A stretch of 64,000 bases of DNA from Flavobacteriaceae bacterium Ga0077528 (lineage in GTDB: Bacteria > Bacteroidota > Bacteroidia > Flavobacteriales > Flavobacteriaceae): the NCBI GenBank assembly GCA_001464475.1, contig LNDX01000010.1, positions 1 through 64,000 on the forward strand, written 5' to 3'. Positions 35,816-44,721 of the stretch are shown here, one piece after another. The translations under genes were made by a program, and so were the position numbers. Within the stretch, counting starts at the first letter, position 1, and each line of letters starts with the position of its first letter. Below the pieces are notes generated by a model. It worked only from the letters and a program-made list of their open reading frames with translations. It was not told where the DNA came from and did no database searches.

Positions 35816-35835
35816 AGTACGAAAGTATAATTTTT

Positions 35836-35843
35836 TATCTTTG
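35836..35843 (+). promoter_or_regulatory. Candidate -7 box upstream of 35865
   Basis: TATCTTTG fits TAnnTTTG exactly in the 49-bp divergent gap between lpxK and the next gene. The -33 region would fall inside lpxK and has no clear TTTG. Confidence 0.4.
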
Positions 35844-35864
35844 AATTGAAATTAATTTTACAAA

Positions 35865-36428
35865 ATGAACTTCCGAATTAAATTATTATTTGCTTTTATC
35901 TTTTGTTTTCAAATTGGATTTAGCCAAGAAAACAATGATGTTGCAATTTTAAAAGTGCTTTTATCAAAATATTATGCCAACGAAAAAGTAATAGTAAAAA
36001 ACAGATTGCAATTATTGAGTTTCTACTGTAACAAAGCACCCAATAATGAAGAAACTTTAGAAGTAATTGCTAAAAGCGATTTACTAAAGAAAAACGCACA
36101 AGAAATTAAAAATCAAATCAATATCAAACTTAACGAAAATTGGACAAAAGAATTTGATTTACTTTTTACAAATCAAAATCAGTATTTAAAAAGTAAAGTC
36201 AATAATTGTTTGAGTTTGGAAGAGTTTCAGAAAGTGTCTGATAGGTTTCACGACAACAATCAAAGGTTAATGATTGTAGGTAAACCCATGTATTTTGCAC
36301 AAAAATATTGTTTGGTAAAAGTTGCTTTTTATAGAAGTATTGAGCATAATTCAGGAAGCTTTTTCTTATTTGAAAATACCAATGGAGTTTGGAATATTAA
36401 AGAAGTTTTAAATGAATGGTCAACTTGA
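35865..36428 (+). CDS. Secreted hypothetical protein
   Basis: 187 aa. Signal peptide of about 20 residues ending in IGFSQ. The mature part is mostly alpha-helical by composition with two cysteines (CNK and NNCLSL) and ends with a FLFENTNGVWNIKEVLNEW segment, like small secreted NTF2/lumazine-binding-type folds; I am not confident of that. Function unrecognised. It precedes two genes in the same direction. Confidence 0.7.
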   Translation: MNFRIKLLFAFIFCFQIGFSQENNDVAILKVLLSKYYANEKVIVKNRLQLLSFYCNKAPNNEETLEVIAKSDLLKKNAQEIKNQINIKLNENWTKEFDLLFTNQNQYLKSKVNNCLSLEEFQKVSDRFHDNNQRLMIVGKPMYFAQKYCLVKVAFYRSIEHNSGSFFLFENTNGVWNIKEVLNEWST

Positions 36429-36455
36429 TTTAGATTGCAGAACACAAAATAAATA

Positions 36456-36980
36456 ATGAACCTAAAAGCAAATACATACCCAAATATTTTTTGGTGCTCA
36501 CTTTATTTGATAATGTTATTGCTAATTGCATTACCTTCATATTTTATATTTAAAATAATTTTGATGAGTCACGATTACAAATTTTTATTTATAGAAATTA
36601 TTTTTATTGGTTTGCTCATATTAATTTATTTTCAAATCTCAAATTTTTTCTCGTTTATATCGATAAATAGTAGTCATATAAAAATACTTCAACCATTAAA
36701 ATTAAAATATCTTAAAATAAAATTAGATGAAATTGGAGGCTATTCGTTATCAGAGTTTTACATTGGAAGCAATCCATCTTTATTGAAATCAAAATCATTT
36801 ATAATCTATCCAAAAACAAGTAAACCGATTGAAATAATTAAAATGTTTAATATAAATTTTACAAATATATTGTTCTTAATTAAGAAAAGTGAAATTGTAA
36901 AATTTGGCAGTGAACCCTATGTTACTGGTTTTATTTTAAGAAAATACAAATACAATTATTTGATAAAAAAAACACAATGA
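36456..36980 (+). CDS. Hypothetical membrane protein
   Basis: 174 aa with two hydrophobic segments (about 13-35 and 43-65) followed by a basic soluble part of about 100 residues. The arrangement resembles bacterial PH-domain-like membrane proteins, but I see no motif that proves it. It overlaps the start of the Nif3 gene by four bases (ATGA). Codon use is very AT-rich even for this window. Confidence 0.65.
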   Translation: MNLKANTYPNIFWCSLYLIMLLLIALPSYFIFKIILMSHDYKFLFIEIIFIGLLILIYFQISNFFSFISINSSHIKILQPLKLKYLKIKLDEIGGYSLSEFYIGSNPSLLKSKSFIIYPKTSKPIEIIKMFNINFTNILFLIKKSEIVKFGSEPYVTGFILRKYKYNYLIKKTQ

Positions 36981-38071
36981 AAATAAAAGAAATACTCAAT
37001 ATCCTCGAAGAAATGGCTCCTTTGGCTTATGCTGAAAATTTTGACAATGTAGGATTATTGGTTGGAAATCAAAATGATGAAGCTACTGGAGTTTTAGTTT
37101 GTCATGATGCTCTTGAAAGCGTTATTGATGAAGCCATTGCGAAAAAATGCAATTTGGTAGTTTGCTTCCATCCTATTCTTTTCAGTGGTTTGAAGAAAAT
37201 TACTGGGAAAAGTTATGTTGAGAGTGCCGTTTTAAAAGCCATTAAAAATGATATAGCCATTTATGCCGTTCACACAGCTTTGGATAATCATAAGAATGGT
37301 GTCAACAAAATTTTCTGTAATGCTTTGGGTTTGAAGAATACTAAAGTGTTAGTTCCTAAGCAAAATTTCATTCAAAAGTTGGTAACTTATACCATTCCTG
37401 AGAATGTTGAAAAAGTACGAAATGCTTTGTTTGATGCTGGTGCTGGAAAAATTGGCAACTATGAAGATTGCAGTTTTAACTCTCAAGGAATTGGAACTTA
37501 CATGGGAAATGAAAATAGCAATCCCGAGATTGGAGAACGATTTGAATTTGTCGAAACACAAGAAATTAAAATCGAAGTTACTTTTGAAAAACATTTGCAA
37601 AGTAAAATTCTGAAAGCTCTTTTTTCAAATCATGTTTATGAAGAAGTAGCTTATGAAATTTACGATTTACAAAATTCACATCAAAATATTGGCTTAGGAA
37701 TGATTGGTGAACTCGAAAATCCAATGTCTGAAATGGAGTTTTTGAAATTTGTAAAAGACAAAATGCAATGTGGTGGTATTCGACATTCGCAACTGCTTGA
37801 TAAACCTATTCATAAGGTTGCTGTGCTTGGTGGTTCGGGTAGTTTTGCCATTAAAAATGCAATTCAAGCCAATGTTGACGTTTTTTTAACATCAGATTTG
37901 AAATATCATAACTTTTATGAAGCTGAAAATCAGATAGTTTTAGCCGATATTGGTCACTTTGAAAGCGAAAGATATACAAAAAATTATATTGTTGATTTTC
38001 TTAAAGAAAAAATTACTAATTTTGCAATCGTTTTATCAGAAGAAAATACAAATCCAGTTAAGTACTTATAA
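36977..38071 (+). CDS. Nif3-like dinuclear metal centre protein
   Basis: 364 aa with a central insertion (PII-like, about 125-235) of the kind found in the YqfO subgroup. Metal ligands are visible in NFDNVGLLVG, VVCFHPILFSG, AVHTALDN and the C-terminal DIGHFESE. It is a hexamer-forming family once called GTP cyclohydrolase I type 2; the true reaction is uncertain. In flavobacteria it is next to the coiled-coil protein, as here (three bases apart). Confidence 0.88.
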   Translation: MKIKEILNILEEMAPLAYAENFDNVGLLVGNQNDEATGVLVCHDALESVIDEAIAKKCNLVVCFHPILFSGLKKITGKSYVESAVLKAIKNDIAIYAVHTALDNHKNGVNKIFCNALGLKNTKVLVPKQNFIQKLVTYTIPENVEKVRNALFDAGAGKIGNYEDCSFNSQGIGTYMGNENSNPEIGERFEFVETQEIKIEVTFEKHLQSKILKALFSNHVYEEVAYEIYDLQNSHQNIGLGMIGELENPMSEMEFLKFVKDKMQCGGIRHSQLLDKPIHKVAVLGGSGSFAIKNAIQANVDVFLTSDLKYHNFYEAENQIVLADIGHFESERYTKNYIVDFLKEKITNFAIVLSEENTNPVKYL

Positions 38072-38074
38072 AAT

Positions 38075-38854
38075 ATGGCTACTACAAAAGAATTGAGCGT
38101 TGAAGAAAAATTAAGAGCGCTTTACGATTTACAAATAATCGATACTAGAATTGACGAAATCAGAAACGTAAGAGGTGAATTGCCTTTAGAAGTGGAAGAT
38201 CTTGAAGATGAAGTAGCAGGTTTGACTACTCGTTTAGAAAAACTACAAAGCGATTTAGTAACTATTGAAGATAGTATTAAAGCTAAAAAGAATGCTATTG
38301 AAAATCATCAAGCAGCAATCAAAAAATATACTGAACAACAAAAAGATGTTCGTAACAATAGAGAATTCAACTCTTTAACTAAAGAAGTAGAATTTCAAGA
38401 ACTTGAGATTCAATTAGCTGAAAAGCAAATTAAAGAATTGAAAGCTTCAATTGAGCACAAAAAAGAAGTGGTTTCAAATTCTAAAGAAAAATTAGAACAA
38501 AAAACAACTCACTTAAAGCACAAAAAAGCTGAATTGAACGACATTATGGCTGAAACTCAAAAAGAAGAATCTTTCTTGACAGAAAAATCAGCTGAATATG
38601 AGCAACAAATTGAAGATCGTTTATTAGCTGCTTACAAAAGAATCCGTTCTAGCGTTAGAAATGGCTTGGCTGTAGTTTCTATTGAGCGTGGAGCTTCTGC
38701 AGGTTCATTCTTTACTATTCCACCACAAACGCAAGTTGAAATTGCTTCAAGAAAAAAAATCATCACTGATGAACATTCAGGAAGAATTTTAGTTGATGCA
38801 TCATTGGCAGATGAAGAAAGAGAAAAAATGGAAAAAATATTCGCAAAAATGTAA
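38075..38854 (+). CDS. Coiled-coil protein of the C4-type zinc-ribbon family (COG1579), ribbon cysteines lost
   Basis: 259 aa. Residues 40-185 form a long antiparallel coiled coil. The C-terminal NGLAVVSIERGASAGSFFTIPPQTQVEIASRKKI region aligns in its pattern with the family's zinc ribbon. The positions normally held by two CxxC pairs read S208-A-G-S211 and D232-E-H-S235; the protein has no cysteine there at all. So it keeps the fold's shape residues (IPPQ, GRIL) but cannot bind zinc in the usual way. Bacterial members are thought to help nucleic-acid or secretion factors, with little proof. A strong terminator follows at once. Confidence 0.85.
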   Translation: MATTKELSVEEKLRALYDLQIIDTRIDEIRNVRGELPLEVEDLEDEVAGLTTRLEKLQSDLVTIEDSIKAKKNAIENHQAAIKKYTEQQKDVRNNREFNSLTKEVEFQELEIQLAEKQIKELKASIEHKKEVVSNSKEKLEQKTTHLKHKKAELNDIMAETQKEESFLTEKSAEYEQQIEDRLLAAYKRIRSSVRNGLAVVSIERGASAGSFFTIPPQTQVEIASRKKIITDEHSGRILVDASLADEEREKMEKIFAKM

Positions 38855-38861
38855 TATCTTG

Positions 38862-38888
38862 AATCCCGATTAACGTCGGGATTTTTTT
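38862..38888 (+). terminator. Terminator directly abutting the next start codon
   Basis: AATCCCGA (38862-38869) and TCGGGATT (38876-38883) form an 8-bp stem with a T-run. The T-run ends at the ATG at 38889, leaving no room for a promoter after it. Confidence 0.85.
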
Positions 38889-39728
38889 ATGGAAAAAACT
38901 ATTCAATTTTTTATTGTAAAAAGTGTTGGATTGTACATCAATACACTTAGTTATATTGCTCCAAAAAAAGCATTCGCATTAGCGTATAGTCTATTTAGTC
39001 AACCCAGAAAAGGTAGAATTACTGAACACAAAATTCCGAAAACATTACTTAAAGCTGAACATGTTAGCTACAAGCACAAAGAACATGAATTTCAAACTTA
39101 TATTTGGAAAGGTAATGAAGATATCATTTTACTGATTCACGGTTGGGAAAGCAACGCATCTCGTTGGAAAAAATTACTTTCACATTTAAAGAAAACTGGC
39201 AAAACAATTATTGCAATTGATGGTCCAGCTCATGGAAAAAGTAGCGGAAAAGAATTTAATGTTCCTACTTATGCTGAATTCATTGATGTTGTTGTTCAAA
39301 AATACAATCCAAAAATTGCTATTGGGCATTCTATTGGCGGAAATGCAATTGCTTATTTTCAGGCACACTACAATCATAATTTTGAAAAAATAGTTTTACT
39401 TGGAGCTCCTTCAGATTTTAAAGTGATTTTAAATAATTACATTAAAATGTTGAGCCTTAACAAACGTATTCATCAATCTTTAATTGATTACACTAAGAAA
39501 AGATTCAATCTAACTATAGACGATTTTTCGGCTTCTAAATTCTTAAAAAATAGTACAATTGAAGGAATTGTAGCTCATGATCTTCAAGATACAGTAGTAC
39601 TATTTGAAGAAGGAAAAAAGATTTCAAAAGCTTGGGAAAAAGCCCAATTTATTGAAACAAGAGGACTTGGACACAGTATGCATGATGCCTATTTGTATCA
39701 AACTATTGTAGATTTTGTTCAGAAATAA
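38889..39728 (+). CDS. Alpha/beta hydrolase
   Basis: 279 aa. Motifs: LIHGWESNASRWKKL (oxyanion region), AIDGPAHGKS, nucleophile elbow GHSIGG (Ser) and C-terminal RGLGHSMHD (His). The N-terminal 60 residues form a helical cap-like extension. Substrate unknown. The start codon follows a terminator T-run with no spacer, so expression must come from read-through or from a promoter upstream of the hairpin. Confidence 0.82.
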   Translation: MEKTIQFFIVKSVGLYINTLSYIAPKKAFALAYSLFSQPRKGRITEHKIPKTLLKAEHVSYKHKEHEFQTYIWKGNEDIILLIHGWESNASRWKKLLSHLKKTGKTIIAIDGPAHGKSSGKEFNVPTYAEFIDVVVQKYNPKIAIGHSIGGNAIAYFQAHYNHNFEKIVLLGAPSDFKVILNNYIKMLSLNKRIHQSLIDYTKKRFNLTIDDFSASKFLKNSTIEGIVAHDLQDTVVLFEEGKKISKAWEKAQFIETRGLGHSMHDAYLYQTIVDFVQK

Positions 39729-39797
39729 TTTTCTACAAATTGTATTATCAAACAATCTAATCCTGAAGACTCGGGACTGAAATCTGAAAAATAAATC

Positions 39798-39805
39798 TAT
39801 CTTTG
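39798..39805 (+). promoter_or_regulatory. Promoter -7 box four bases from the rluF start codon
   Basis: TATCTTTG fits TAnnTTTG exactly and the ATG of rluF follows after only four bases (GCATA then ATG). If used, transcription would start on or near the A of the ATG, giving a leaderless message. Confidence 0.45.
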
Positions 39806-39809
39806 CATA

Positions 39810-40601
39810 ATGGAAGAAAATCTAACTCGTATCAACAAATTTCTATCAGAAACTGGATTTTGCTCACGTCGTGAAGCAGATAAGTTAATAGAGCAAGGAA
39901 GAGTTACGATTAATGGAACTGTGCCAGAAATGGGTACTAAAATTGCACCAACAGATGAAGTACGTGTTGATGGAAAATTAGTTAGAGAAAATAATAAAAA
40001 ACGTGTTTATCTTGCTTTCAATAAGCCACCCGGAATTGAATGCACAACCAATCTTGAAGTAAGAGATAACATTGTAGATTACATCAATTATCACGAACGT
40101 ATTTTTCCAATTGGTAGATTAGATAAAGCTAGTGAAGGTTTGATTTTTATGACCAATGATGGTGATATTGTAAATAAAATTCTTCGCGCCAGAAACAATC
40201 ACGAAAAAGAATATATAGTAACTGTAAATAGACCTATAACTGATAGGTTTATAGATAGAATGGCTAATGGAATTCCAATTCTTGAAACGGTTACTAGAAA
40301 ATGTAAAGTTGAACAAGTTAGTAAATACGTATTTAGAATTGTACTTACGCAAGGACTTAACAGACAAATTCGTAGAATGTGTGAATATCTTGATTATGAA
40401 GTAACAGCTTTAAAAAGAACACGAATTATTAATATCTCATTGGATGTTCCATTAGGAAGGTATCGTGAACTTACTGAAGCAGAAATTACACAATTAAATC
40501 AATTGATAGAGCCTTCAAGTAAAACTGAAGAAGCAAGTTTACCGAAAGTAAATCCGAAAATTTCATCTCAACCTCGTAGAGATTTTAGAAAAAGACAATA
40601 A
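39810..40601 (+). CDS. rluF: 23S rRNA pseudouridine synthase, RluF type
   Basis: 263 aa. An N-terminal S4 RNA-binding domain (about 4-60: INKFLSETGFCSRREADKLIEQG) is followed by a RsuA/RluB/RluF-type catalytic domain with GRLDKASEGLIFMTND, where the Asp is the nucleophile. RluF modifies U2604 in E. coli; the assignment among RluB/E/F is by general similarity (EYIVTV, NRQIRRMCEYL). A basic tail (about 235-263) is typical of Bacteroidota members. Confidence 0.88.
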   Translation: MEENLTRINKFLSETGFCSRREADKLIEQGRVTINGTVPEMGTKIAPTDEVRVDGKLVRENNKKRVYLAFNKPPGIECTTNLEVRDNIVDYINYHERIFPIGRLDKASEGLIFMTNDGDIVNKILRARNNHEKEYIVTVNRPITDRFIDRMANGIPILETVTRKCKVEQVSKYVFRIVLTQGLNRQIRRMCEYLDYEVTALKRTRIINISLDVPLGRYRELTEAEITQLNQLIEPSSKTEEASLPKVNPKISSQPRRDFRKRQ

Positions 40602-40633
40602 AAAAACTCCAACTTTTCAGTTGGAGTTTTTTT
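40601..40633. terminator. Bidirectional terminator between rluF and the GNAT gene
   Basis: AAAACTCCAAC (40603-40613) and GTTGGAGTTTT (40620-40630) form an 11-bp stem, with A6 on the left and T7 on the right, immediately after the rluF stop and touching the stop of the convergent gene. Confidence 0.9.
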
Positions 40634-41123
40634 AGCATTTAATTTCCATAACATAATCGTCCATAATGTAGTTATTTCCTATGTCGATTACTTCTTCTTT
40701 TGTAATTTGAAAACCATATTTTTGGTAAAAGTCTTTGGCTTTATTGAATTTATTCACATTCAAAAACAAAGCTAAATTATTCGATAGAATAACTTTATCT
40801 TTAATATAATCAATTACTTGCTTTCCAATTCCTTTTCCTTGAATTTCTGGTAAAACATATAATTTTTGAAGCTTAGTTTTATTTGAATTGTTACAATTTA
40901 ATTCGTAGGAAGCGAAACCTATAAAATTTTGATCATCCTCTATCAATAGAAAAATATGTCCATTATCAAATTGTTTCTCTAAAGAATCGATAGAATAAAT
41001 CATTTCTAACATATAGTCTAATTGAGCTTTTGAAAGAATAGTTTCGTATGCATTAGGCCAAATTTTATATGCCAAATTTTTAATTATTGCTAATTGTTCT
41101 TTAGTGGCAACAACAATATTCAT
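40632..41123 (-). CDS. GNAT family N-acetyltransferase
   Basis: 163 aa. The acetyl-CoA-binding motif A is KLYVLPEIQGKGIGKQVIDYI (Q/RxxGxG/A as QGKGIG). A C-terminal DFYQKYGF segment is usual. The substrate cannot be told. It is one base away from folD and probably co-transcribed. Confidence 0.88.
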   Translation of the reverse strand: MNIVVATKEQLAIIKNLAYKIWPNAYETILSKAQLDYMLEMIYSIDSLEKQFDNGHIFLLIEDDQNFIGFASYELNCNNSNKTKLQKLYVLPEIQGKGIGKQVIDYIKDKVILSNNLALFLNVNKFNKAKDFYQKYGFQITKEEVIDIGNNYIMDDYVMEIKC

Positions 41124-41124
41124 A

Positions 41125-42009
41125 TTACTTTTTTAGGCGTTTTTGTTCCCTTGCTAAAAGTGTGTTTTTCAACAACATGGCAATAGTCATTGGACCTACT
41201 CCTCCTGGAACTGGAGTAATAAATGATGCTTTTTTAGAAACATTTTCAAAGTCAACATCACCAGTTATTCGATACCCTTTTTCAGTTGATTCATCAATTA
41301 CTCTTGTGATACCCACATCAATAATTACGGCATCATCTTTAATCATTTCGGCTTTCAAATAATTAGGAACTCCTAAAGCTGTTATGATAATGTCGGCTTG
41401 AGATGTAATTTGATTAATATTTTTAGTGTGACTATGAGTTAACGTAACAGTAGAATTTCCAGGAAATCCTTTTCTTCCCATTAAAATGCTCATTGGTCGA
41501 CCAACAATGTGGCTTCTTCCAATAACAACCGTGTGTTTTCCTTCAGTATCGACATTGTATCGTTCTAAAAGTTCTAAAATTCCAAAAGGAGTTGCTGGAA
41601 TAAATGTACTCATATCTAAAGCCATTTTTCCAAAATTTTCTGGGTGAAAACCATCAACATCTTTACTCGGATCAATTGCATTGATAATTTGTTGTGTATC
41701 TATTTGCTTAGGCAAAGGCAGTTGCACAATAAAACCATCGATATCATCATTCAAATTGAGTTCTTTAATCTTCTTCAGCAATTCAGTTTCTGAAGTTGTA
41801 CTTGGCATTTTTATCAATGTAGATTCAAAACCAACTCTTTCGCATGCTTTTACTTTGCTTCCAACATAGGTCAAACTTGCTCCATCATTTCCAACAATTA
41901 TTGCTGCTAAATGAGGAACTTTTTCGCCGTTGTCTTTCATCTTTTGAACTTCAGCAGCGATTTCATTCTTAATATCTTCAGATACTTTTTTTCCGTCTAA
42001 AATGGTCAT
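41125..42009 (-). CDS. folD: Methylenetetrahydrofolate dehydrogenase/cyclohydrolase
   Basis: 294-aa bifunctional folate enzyme. YVGSKVKACERVGF carries the catalytic lysine, followed by GFIVQLPLPKQI, KDVDGFHPEN, the NADP loop VIGRSHIVGRPM and the C-terminal PVTPVPGGVGPMT-type motif (TPVPGGVGPMT). Downstream of ffh on the minus strand, separated by a terminator. Confidence 0.95.
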   Translation of the reverse strand: MTILDGKKVSEDIKNEIAAEVQKMKDNGEKVPHLAAIIVGNDGASLTYVGSKVKACERVGFESTLIKMPSTTSETELLKKIKELNLNDDIDGFIVQLPLPKQIDTQQIINAIDPSKDVDGFHPENFGKMALDMSTFIPATPFGILELLERYNVDTEGKHTVVIGRSHIVGRPMSILMGRKGFPGNSTVTLTHSHTKNINQITSQADIIITALGVPNYLKAEMIKDDAVIIDVGITRVIDESTEKGYRITGDVDFENVSKKASFITPVPGGVGPMTIAMLLKNTLLAREQKRLKK

Positions 42010-42042
42010 TGTTGTAGTGTGTTGTGTTGTTGTTATAGTTAC

Positions 42043-42069
42043 AAAAAAGACGCGATAAATCGCGTCTTT
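42043..42069 (-). terminator. Terminator between ffh and folD
   Basis: AAAGACGCGAT (42046-42056) and ATCGCGTCTTT (42059-42069) form a strong stem; the A6 run on the left gives the U-tract on the minus strand, right after the ffh stop. Confidence 0.88.
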
Positions 42070-42072
42070 ACA

Positions 42073-43410
42073 TTATTTCATCCCTTTCATTCCGCCCATC
42101 ATGCGCATCATGTTTTTTCCTCCAGGACCTTGCATCATTTTCATCATTTTGCTCATTTGGTCAAACTGCTTCATCAATTGATTTACTTCTTCCAATTTTC
42201 TACCAGAACCTTTTGCGATTCTAGTTTTTCTTTTCATATCGATTATTGAAGGCTTAGTTCTTTCTATTGGTGTCATCGAATGGATAATTGCTTCAATATG
42301 TTTGAATGCATCATCTTCAATTTCAACATCCTTAAGCGCTTTTCCAGCACCTGGTATCATTCCAACCAAGTCTTTCATGCTACCCATTTTTTTAATTTGT
42401 TGAATTTGAGCTAAGAAATCATCAAAACCAAATTCATTTTTGGCAATCTTCTTCTGAATTTTTCTTGCTTCTTCCTCATCGTATTGCTCTTGAGCTCTTT
42501 CTACAAGTGAAACAACGTCTCCCATTCCAAGAATTCTATCTGCCATACGAGAAGGATAGAACACATCGATAGCATCCATTTTTTCACCAGTACCAATAAA
42601 TTTGATTGGTTTATTTACAACCGATTTAATTGTAATCGCCGCTCCACCTCGAGTATCACCATCTAACTTTGTAAGGATAACTCCATCAAAATTTAATCTA
42701 TCGTTGAAGGCTTTTGCAGTATTAACAGCATCTTGTCCTGTCATTGCGTCAACAACAAATAACGTTTCTTGTGGCTGAATAGCTTTGTGAACATTGGCAA
42801 TCTCAGTCATCATTTCTTCGTCAACAGCTAAACGACCAGCCGTATCGACAATTACTACATTAAAACCATTTGCTTTAGCATAAGCAATAGCTTTTAATGA
42901 AATATCAACAGGATTTTTGTTTTCTGGTTCAGAATAAACCTCAACACCTATTTGATCTCCAACAACATGCAACTGATTGATTGCCGCAGGACGATAAATA
43001 TCACAAGCAACCAAAAGTGGTTTTTTGTTCTTTTTAGTTTTAAGATAATTGGCTAATTTACCAGAGAAAGTTGTTTTACCAGAACCTTGTAAACCAGACA
43101 TTAAAATAACAGTAGGATTTCCTGAAAGATTAATTCCTGCAGCATCACCACCCATTAATTCGGTTAATTCATCTTTAACCAATTTCACCATTAATTGTCC
43201 AGGCTCTAATGTAGTTAATACATTTTGACCCATTGCTTTTTCTTTTACTGATGTAGTAAAATCTTTTGCAATTTTAAAGTTAACATCAGCATCAAGTAAG
43301 GCACGACGAACTTCTTTAAGTGTTTCTGCAACGTTTACTTCTGTAATTTTTCCGTGTCCTTTTAGGATATGGAATGCTTTATCTAATTTATCGCTTAAAT
43401 TATTGAACAT
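42073..43410 (-). CDS. ffh: Signal recognition particle protein
   Basis: 445 aa. N domain (about 1-85), GTPase domain with SGLQGSGKTT, DTAGRLAVDEEM, TKLDGDTRGGA and the final methionine-rich M domain (about 300-445, ending in a run of Met, Gly and Lys) that binds signal peptides and 4.5S RNA. It targets inner-membrane proteins during translation. A well-formed promoter lies upstream. Confidence 0.96.
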   Translation of the reverse strand: MFNNLSDKLDKAFHILKGHGKITEVNVAETLKEVRRALLDADVNFKIAKDFTTSVKEKAMGQNVLTTLEPGQLMVKLVKDELTELMGGDAAGINLSGNPTVILMSGLQGSGKTTFSGKLANYLKTKKNKKPLLVACDIYRPAAINQLHVVGDQIGVEVYSEPENKNPVDISLKAIAYAKANGFNVVIVDTAGRLAVDEEMMTEIANVHKAIQPQETLFVVDAMTGQDAVNTAKAFNDRLNFDGVILTKLDGDTRGGAAITIKSVVNKPIKFIGTGEKMDAIDVFYPSRMADRILGMGDVVSLVERAQEQYDEEEARKIQKKIAKNEFGFDDFLAQIQQIKKMGSMKDLVGMIPGAGKALKDVEIEDDAFKHIEAIIHSMTPIERTKPSIIDMKRKTRIAKGSGRKLEEVNQLMKQFDQMSKMMKMMQGPGGKNMMRMMGGMKGMK

Positions 43411-43429
43411 AATGGTGTTTTTAGAAGTG

Positions 43430-43460
43430 CAAATATAACTTAAAGTTATAAAGTTTCAAA
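43430..43460 (-). promoter_or_regulatory. Promoter of ffh
   Basis: On the minus strand TTTG (43457-43460), a 19-nt spacer and TATATTTG (43430-43437) match the Bacteroidota housekeeping promoter at every fixed base and spacing. This is the best such match I found in the window. Confidence 0.75.
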
Positions 43461-43486
43461 TTAAGATTTAATCAAAATAAAAGTTT

Positions 43487-43521
43487 GGTAGGGTAAATAT
43501 TGAATTACTTGTTTAGTATTA
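43487..43521 (+). promoter_or_regulatory. ECF-type promoter motif, copy A (lipoprotein 43550)
   Basis: GGTAGGGTAAAT (43487-43498), then exactly 12 nt, then GTTTAGTATTA (from 43511). Copies B and C have the same first box, the same 12-nt distance and a similar second box. It lies 29-63 nt upstream of the lipoprotein start. Confidence 0.65.
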
Positions 43522-43549
43522 AAATTAAATAACTTTAAATTTATAAACT

Positions 43550-44245
43550 ATGAAAAACAAAGGATTATTAATCGGTTTATTTTGCATTTCTTTAATAAGT
43601 GTATCATGCAGTAAAGATGATGAACAAAACTCAGACAACTTAACTATCAAAGCAAGATCTAGCTACTTGGCCAATAGATCATTAGAACAAAAAACCAACA
43701 GCAACGTTAATTTAACTTCATTTAAAATCAATTTAAAAGAGATTGAATTTGAAATGGAAGATTCTTCTTCAGGTGATGGGTTTTATGGTGATGATGATGA
43801 TATCGAATTAAAAGGACCTTTTGAATTAAATTTACTAAATGGTACCTATGAGATAACATCGTTAAATGTTCCAAGTGGAGTTTATAAAGAGGTTGAATTT
43901 AAGATGGCAAAAAATAGAACCATTGGTAGTGATATGTATAACAAATCAATTGAAATAAAAGGAACTATAAATGGAGTACCATTTGAATTTTGGCATAATG
44001 TTGAGGAAGATTTTGAAATTGACTATGAAGACACAAATCAAAACATCGTTGTATCTAATAACTCCACTTCAATAATTTTTGATTTCGATTTGACTTCAGC
44101 ATTAAATGGTGTTAATCTTAGTTCTGCTACAGATAACGATGGAGACGGAATTATAGAAATTAATCCTAATGATACTGATGGTAATCAAAGTTTAGCCAAT
44201 TTAATTAAAGATAAAATTAAAGATTCTTGCGATTTAGATGATTAA
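43550..44245 (+). CDS. Lipoprotein of the ECF cluster (DUF4382-like)
   Basis: 231 aa. The lipobox is ISVSC (Cys20). The mature part has a beta-rich core with LNGTYEITSLNVPSGVYKEVEF, reminiscent of DUF4382-type lipoproteins, an acidic loop GDDDDIE and an Asp/Asn-rich C-terminal segment (DNDGDGIIEINPNDTDGN) that could bind calcium. Probably exposed on an outer-membrane or periplasmic face. The motif-A promoter links it to the sigma factor at 46363. Function unknown. Confidence 0.7.
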   Translation: MKNKGLLIGLFCISLISVSCSKDDEQNSDNLTIKARSSYLANRSLEQKTNSNVNLTSFKINLKEIEFEMEDSSSGDGFYGDDDDIELKGPFELNLLNGTYEITSLNVPSGVYKEVEFKMAKNRTIGSDMYNKSIEIKGTINGVPFEFWHNVEEDFEIDYEDTNQNIVVSNNSTSIIFDFDLTSALNGVNLSSATDNDGDGIIEINPNDTDGNQSLANLIKDKIKDSCDLDD

Positions 44246-44280
44246 TTAAATTTAAAAAAAGACTCAAATTTTTAACCTAC

Positions 44281-44313
44281 AAAACTGTCCATATAACTGG
44301 GCAGTTTTTTTTT
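44281..44313 (+). terminator. Terminator of the 43550 lipoprotein gene
   Basis: AAACTGTCC (44282-44290) pairs with GGGCAGTTT (44299-44307), one U.G wobble, followed by a T9 run. Confidence 0.85.
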
Positions 44314-44655
44314 ATGCATAACTTTTTAGTATTTATAATGCAACTAAACATAATACATAAACCTGATTTTTAAATCATTAAACTGTATAAAACCAATATT
44401 CTATGCACAAGTAAAGTATTGAATTTACAATCATAGGAACTCAAAAAAAGAAACTGCTTATTACAAAGTAGGAAATCACTTTATTATTCATTTAATGAAC
44501 TAAATTAAAACTTATAGTTCTGTTCATAAAAACTTCATCTCCATATTTAAATTAAATAAATCAATTAAATTAAATCCTATCTACTTTTAAGCTTTAAAAT
44601 CCAACTAATTATATTTACTCACATAAAAAATGGAAGCTCCATATAAAATTTAACA
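44314..44655. other. Gene-free AT-rich gap
   Basis: 342 nt between two convergent terminators. I see no open frame of note, no repeat beyond simple A/T runs and no structured RNA. Confidence 0.5.
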
Positions 44656-44691
44656 TAAAAAAACCCATTTTGTTTCCAAAATGGGTTTTTA
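44656..44691. terminator. Bidirectional-type terminator of the lipoprotein pair
   Basis: AAACCCATTTTG (44661-44672) and CAAAATGGGTTT (44677-44688) form a perfect 12-bp stem with A- and T-runs on either side. It ends the minus-strand transcript from 46254. Confidence 0.88.
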
Positions 44692-44721
44692 AACAATATT
44701 TAGGATTCTATTTAGATAATA

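Noticed and set aside
38693..38800. Frameshift or sequencing error explaining the lost zinc cysteines
   Set aside because: The frame is intact and all four positions are changed by substitution, with neighbouring motif residues kept.
42019..42249. Histidine-rich frame opposite ffh
   Set aside because: The CAT codons are the reverse of the Met codons of the Ffh M domain, so it is a shadow and not a metal-binding peptide.
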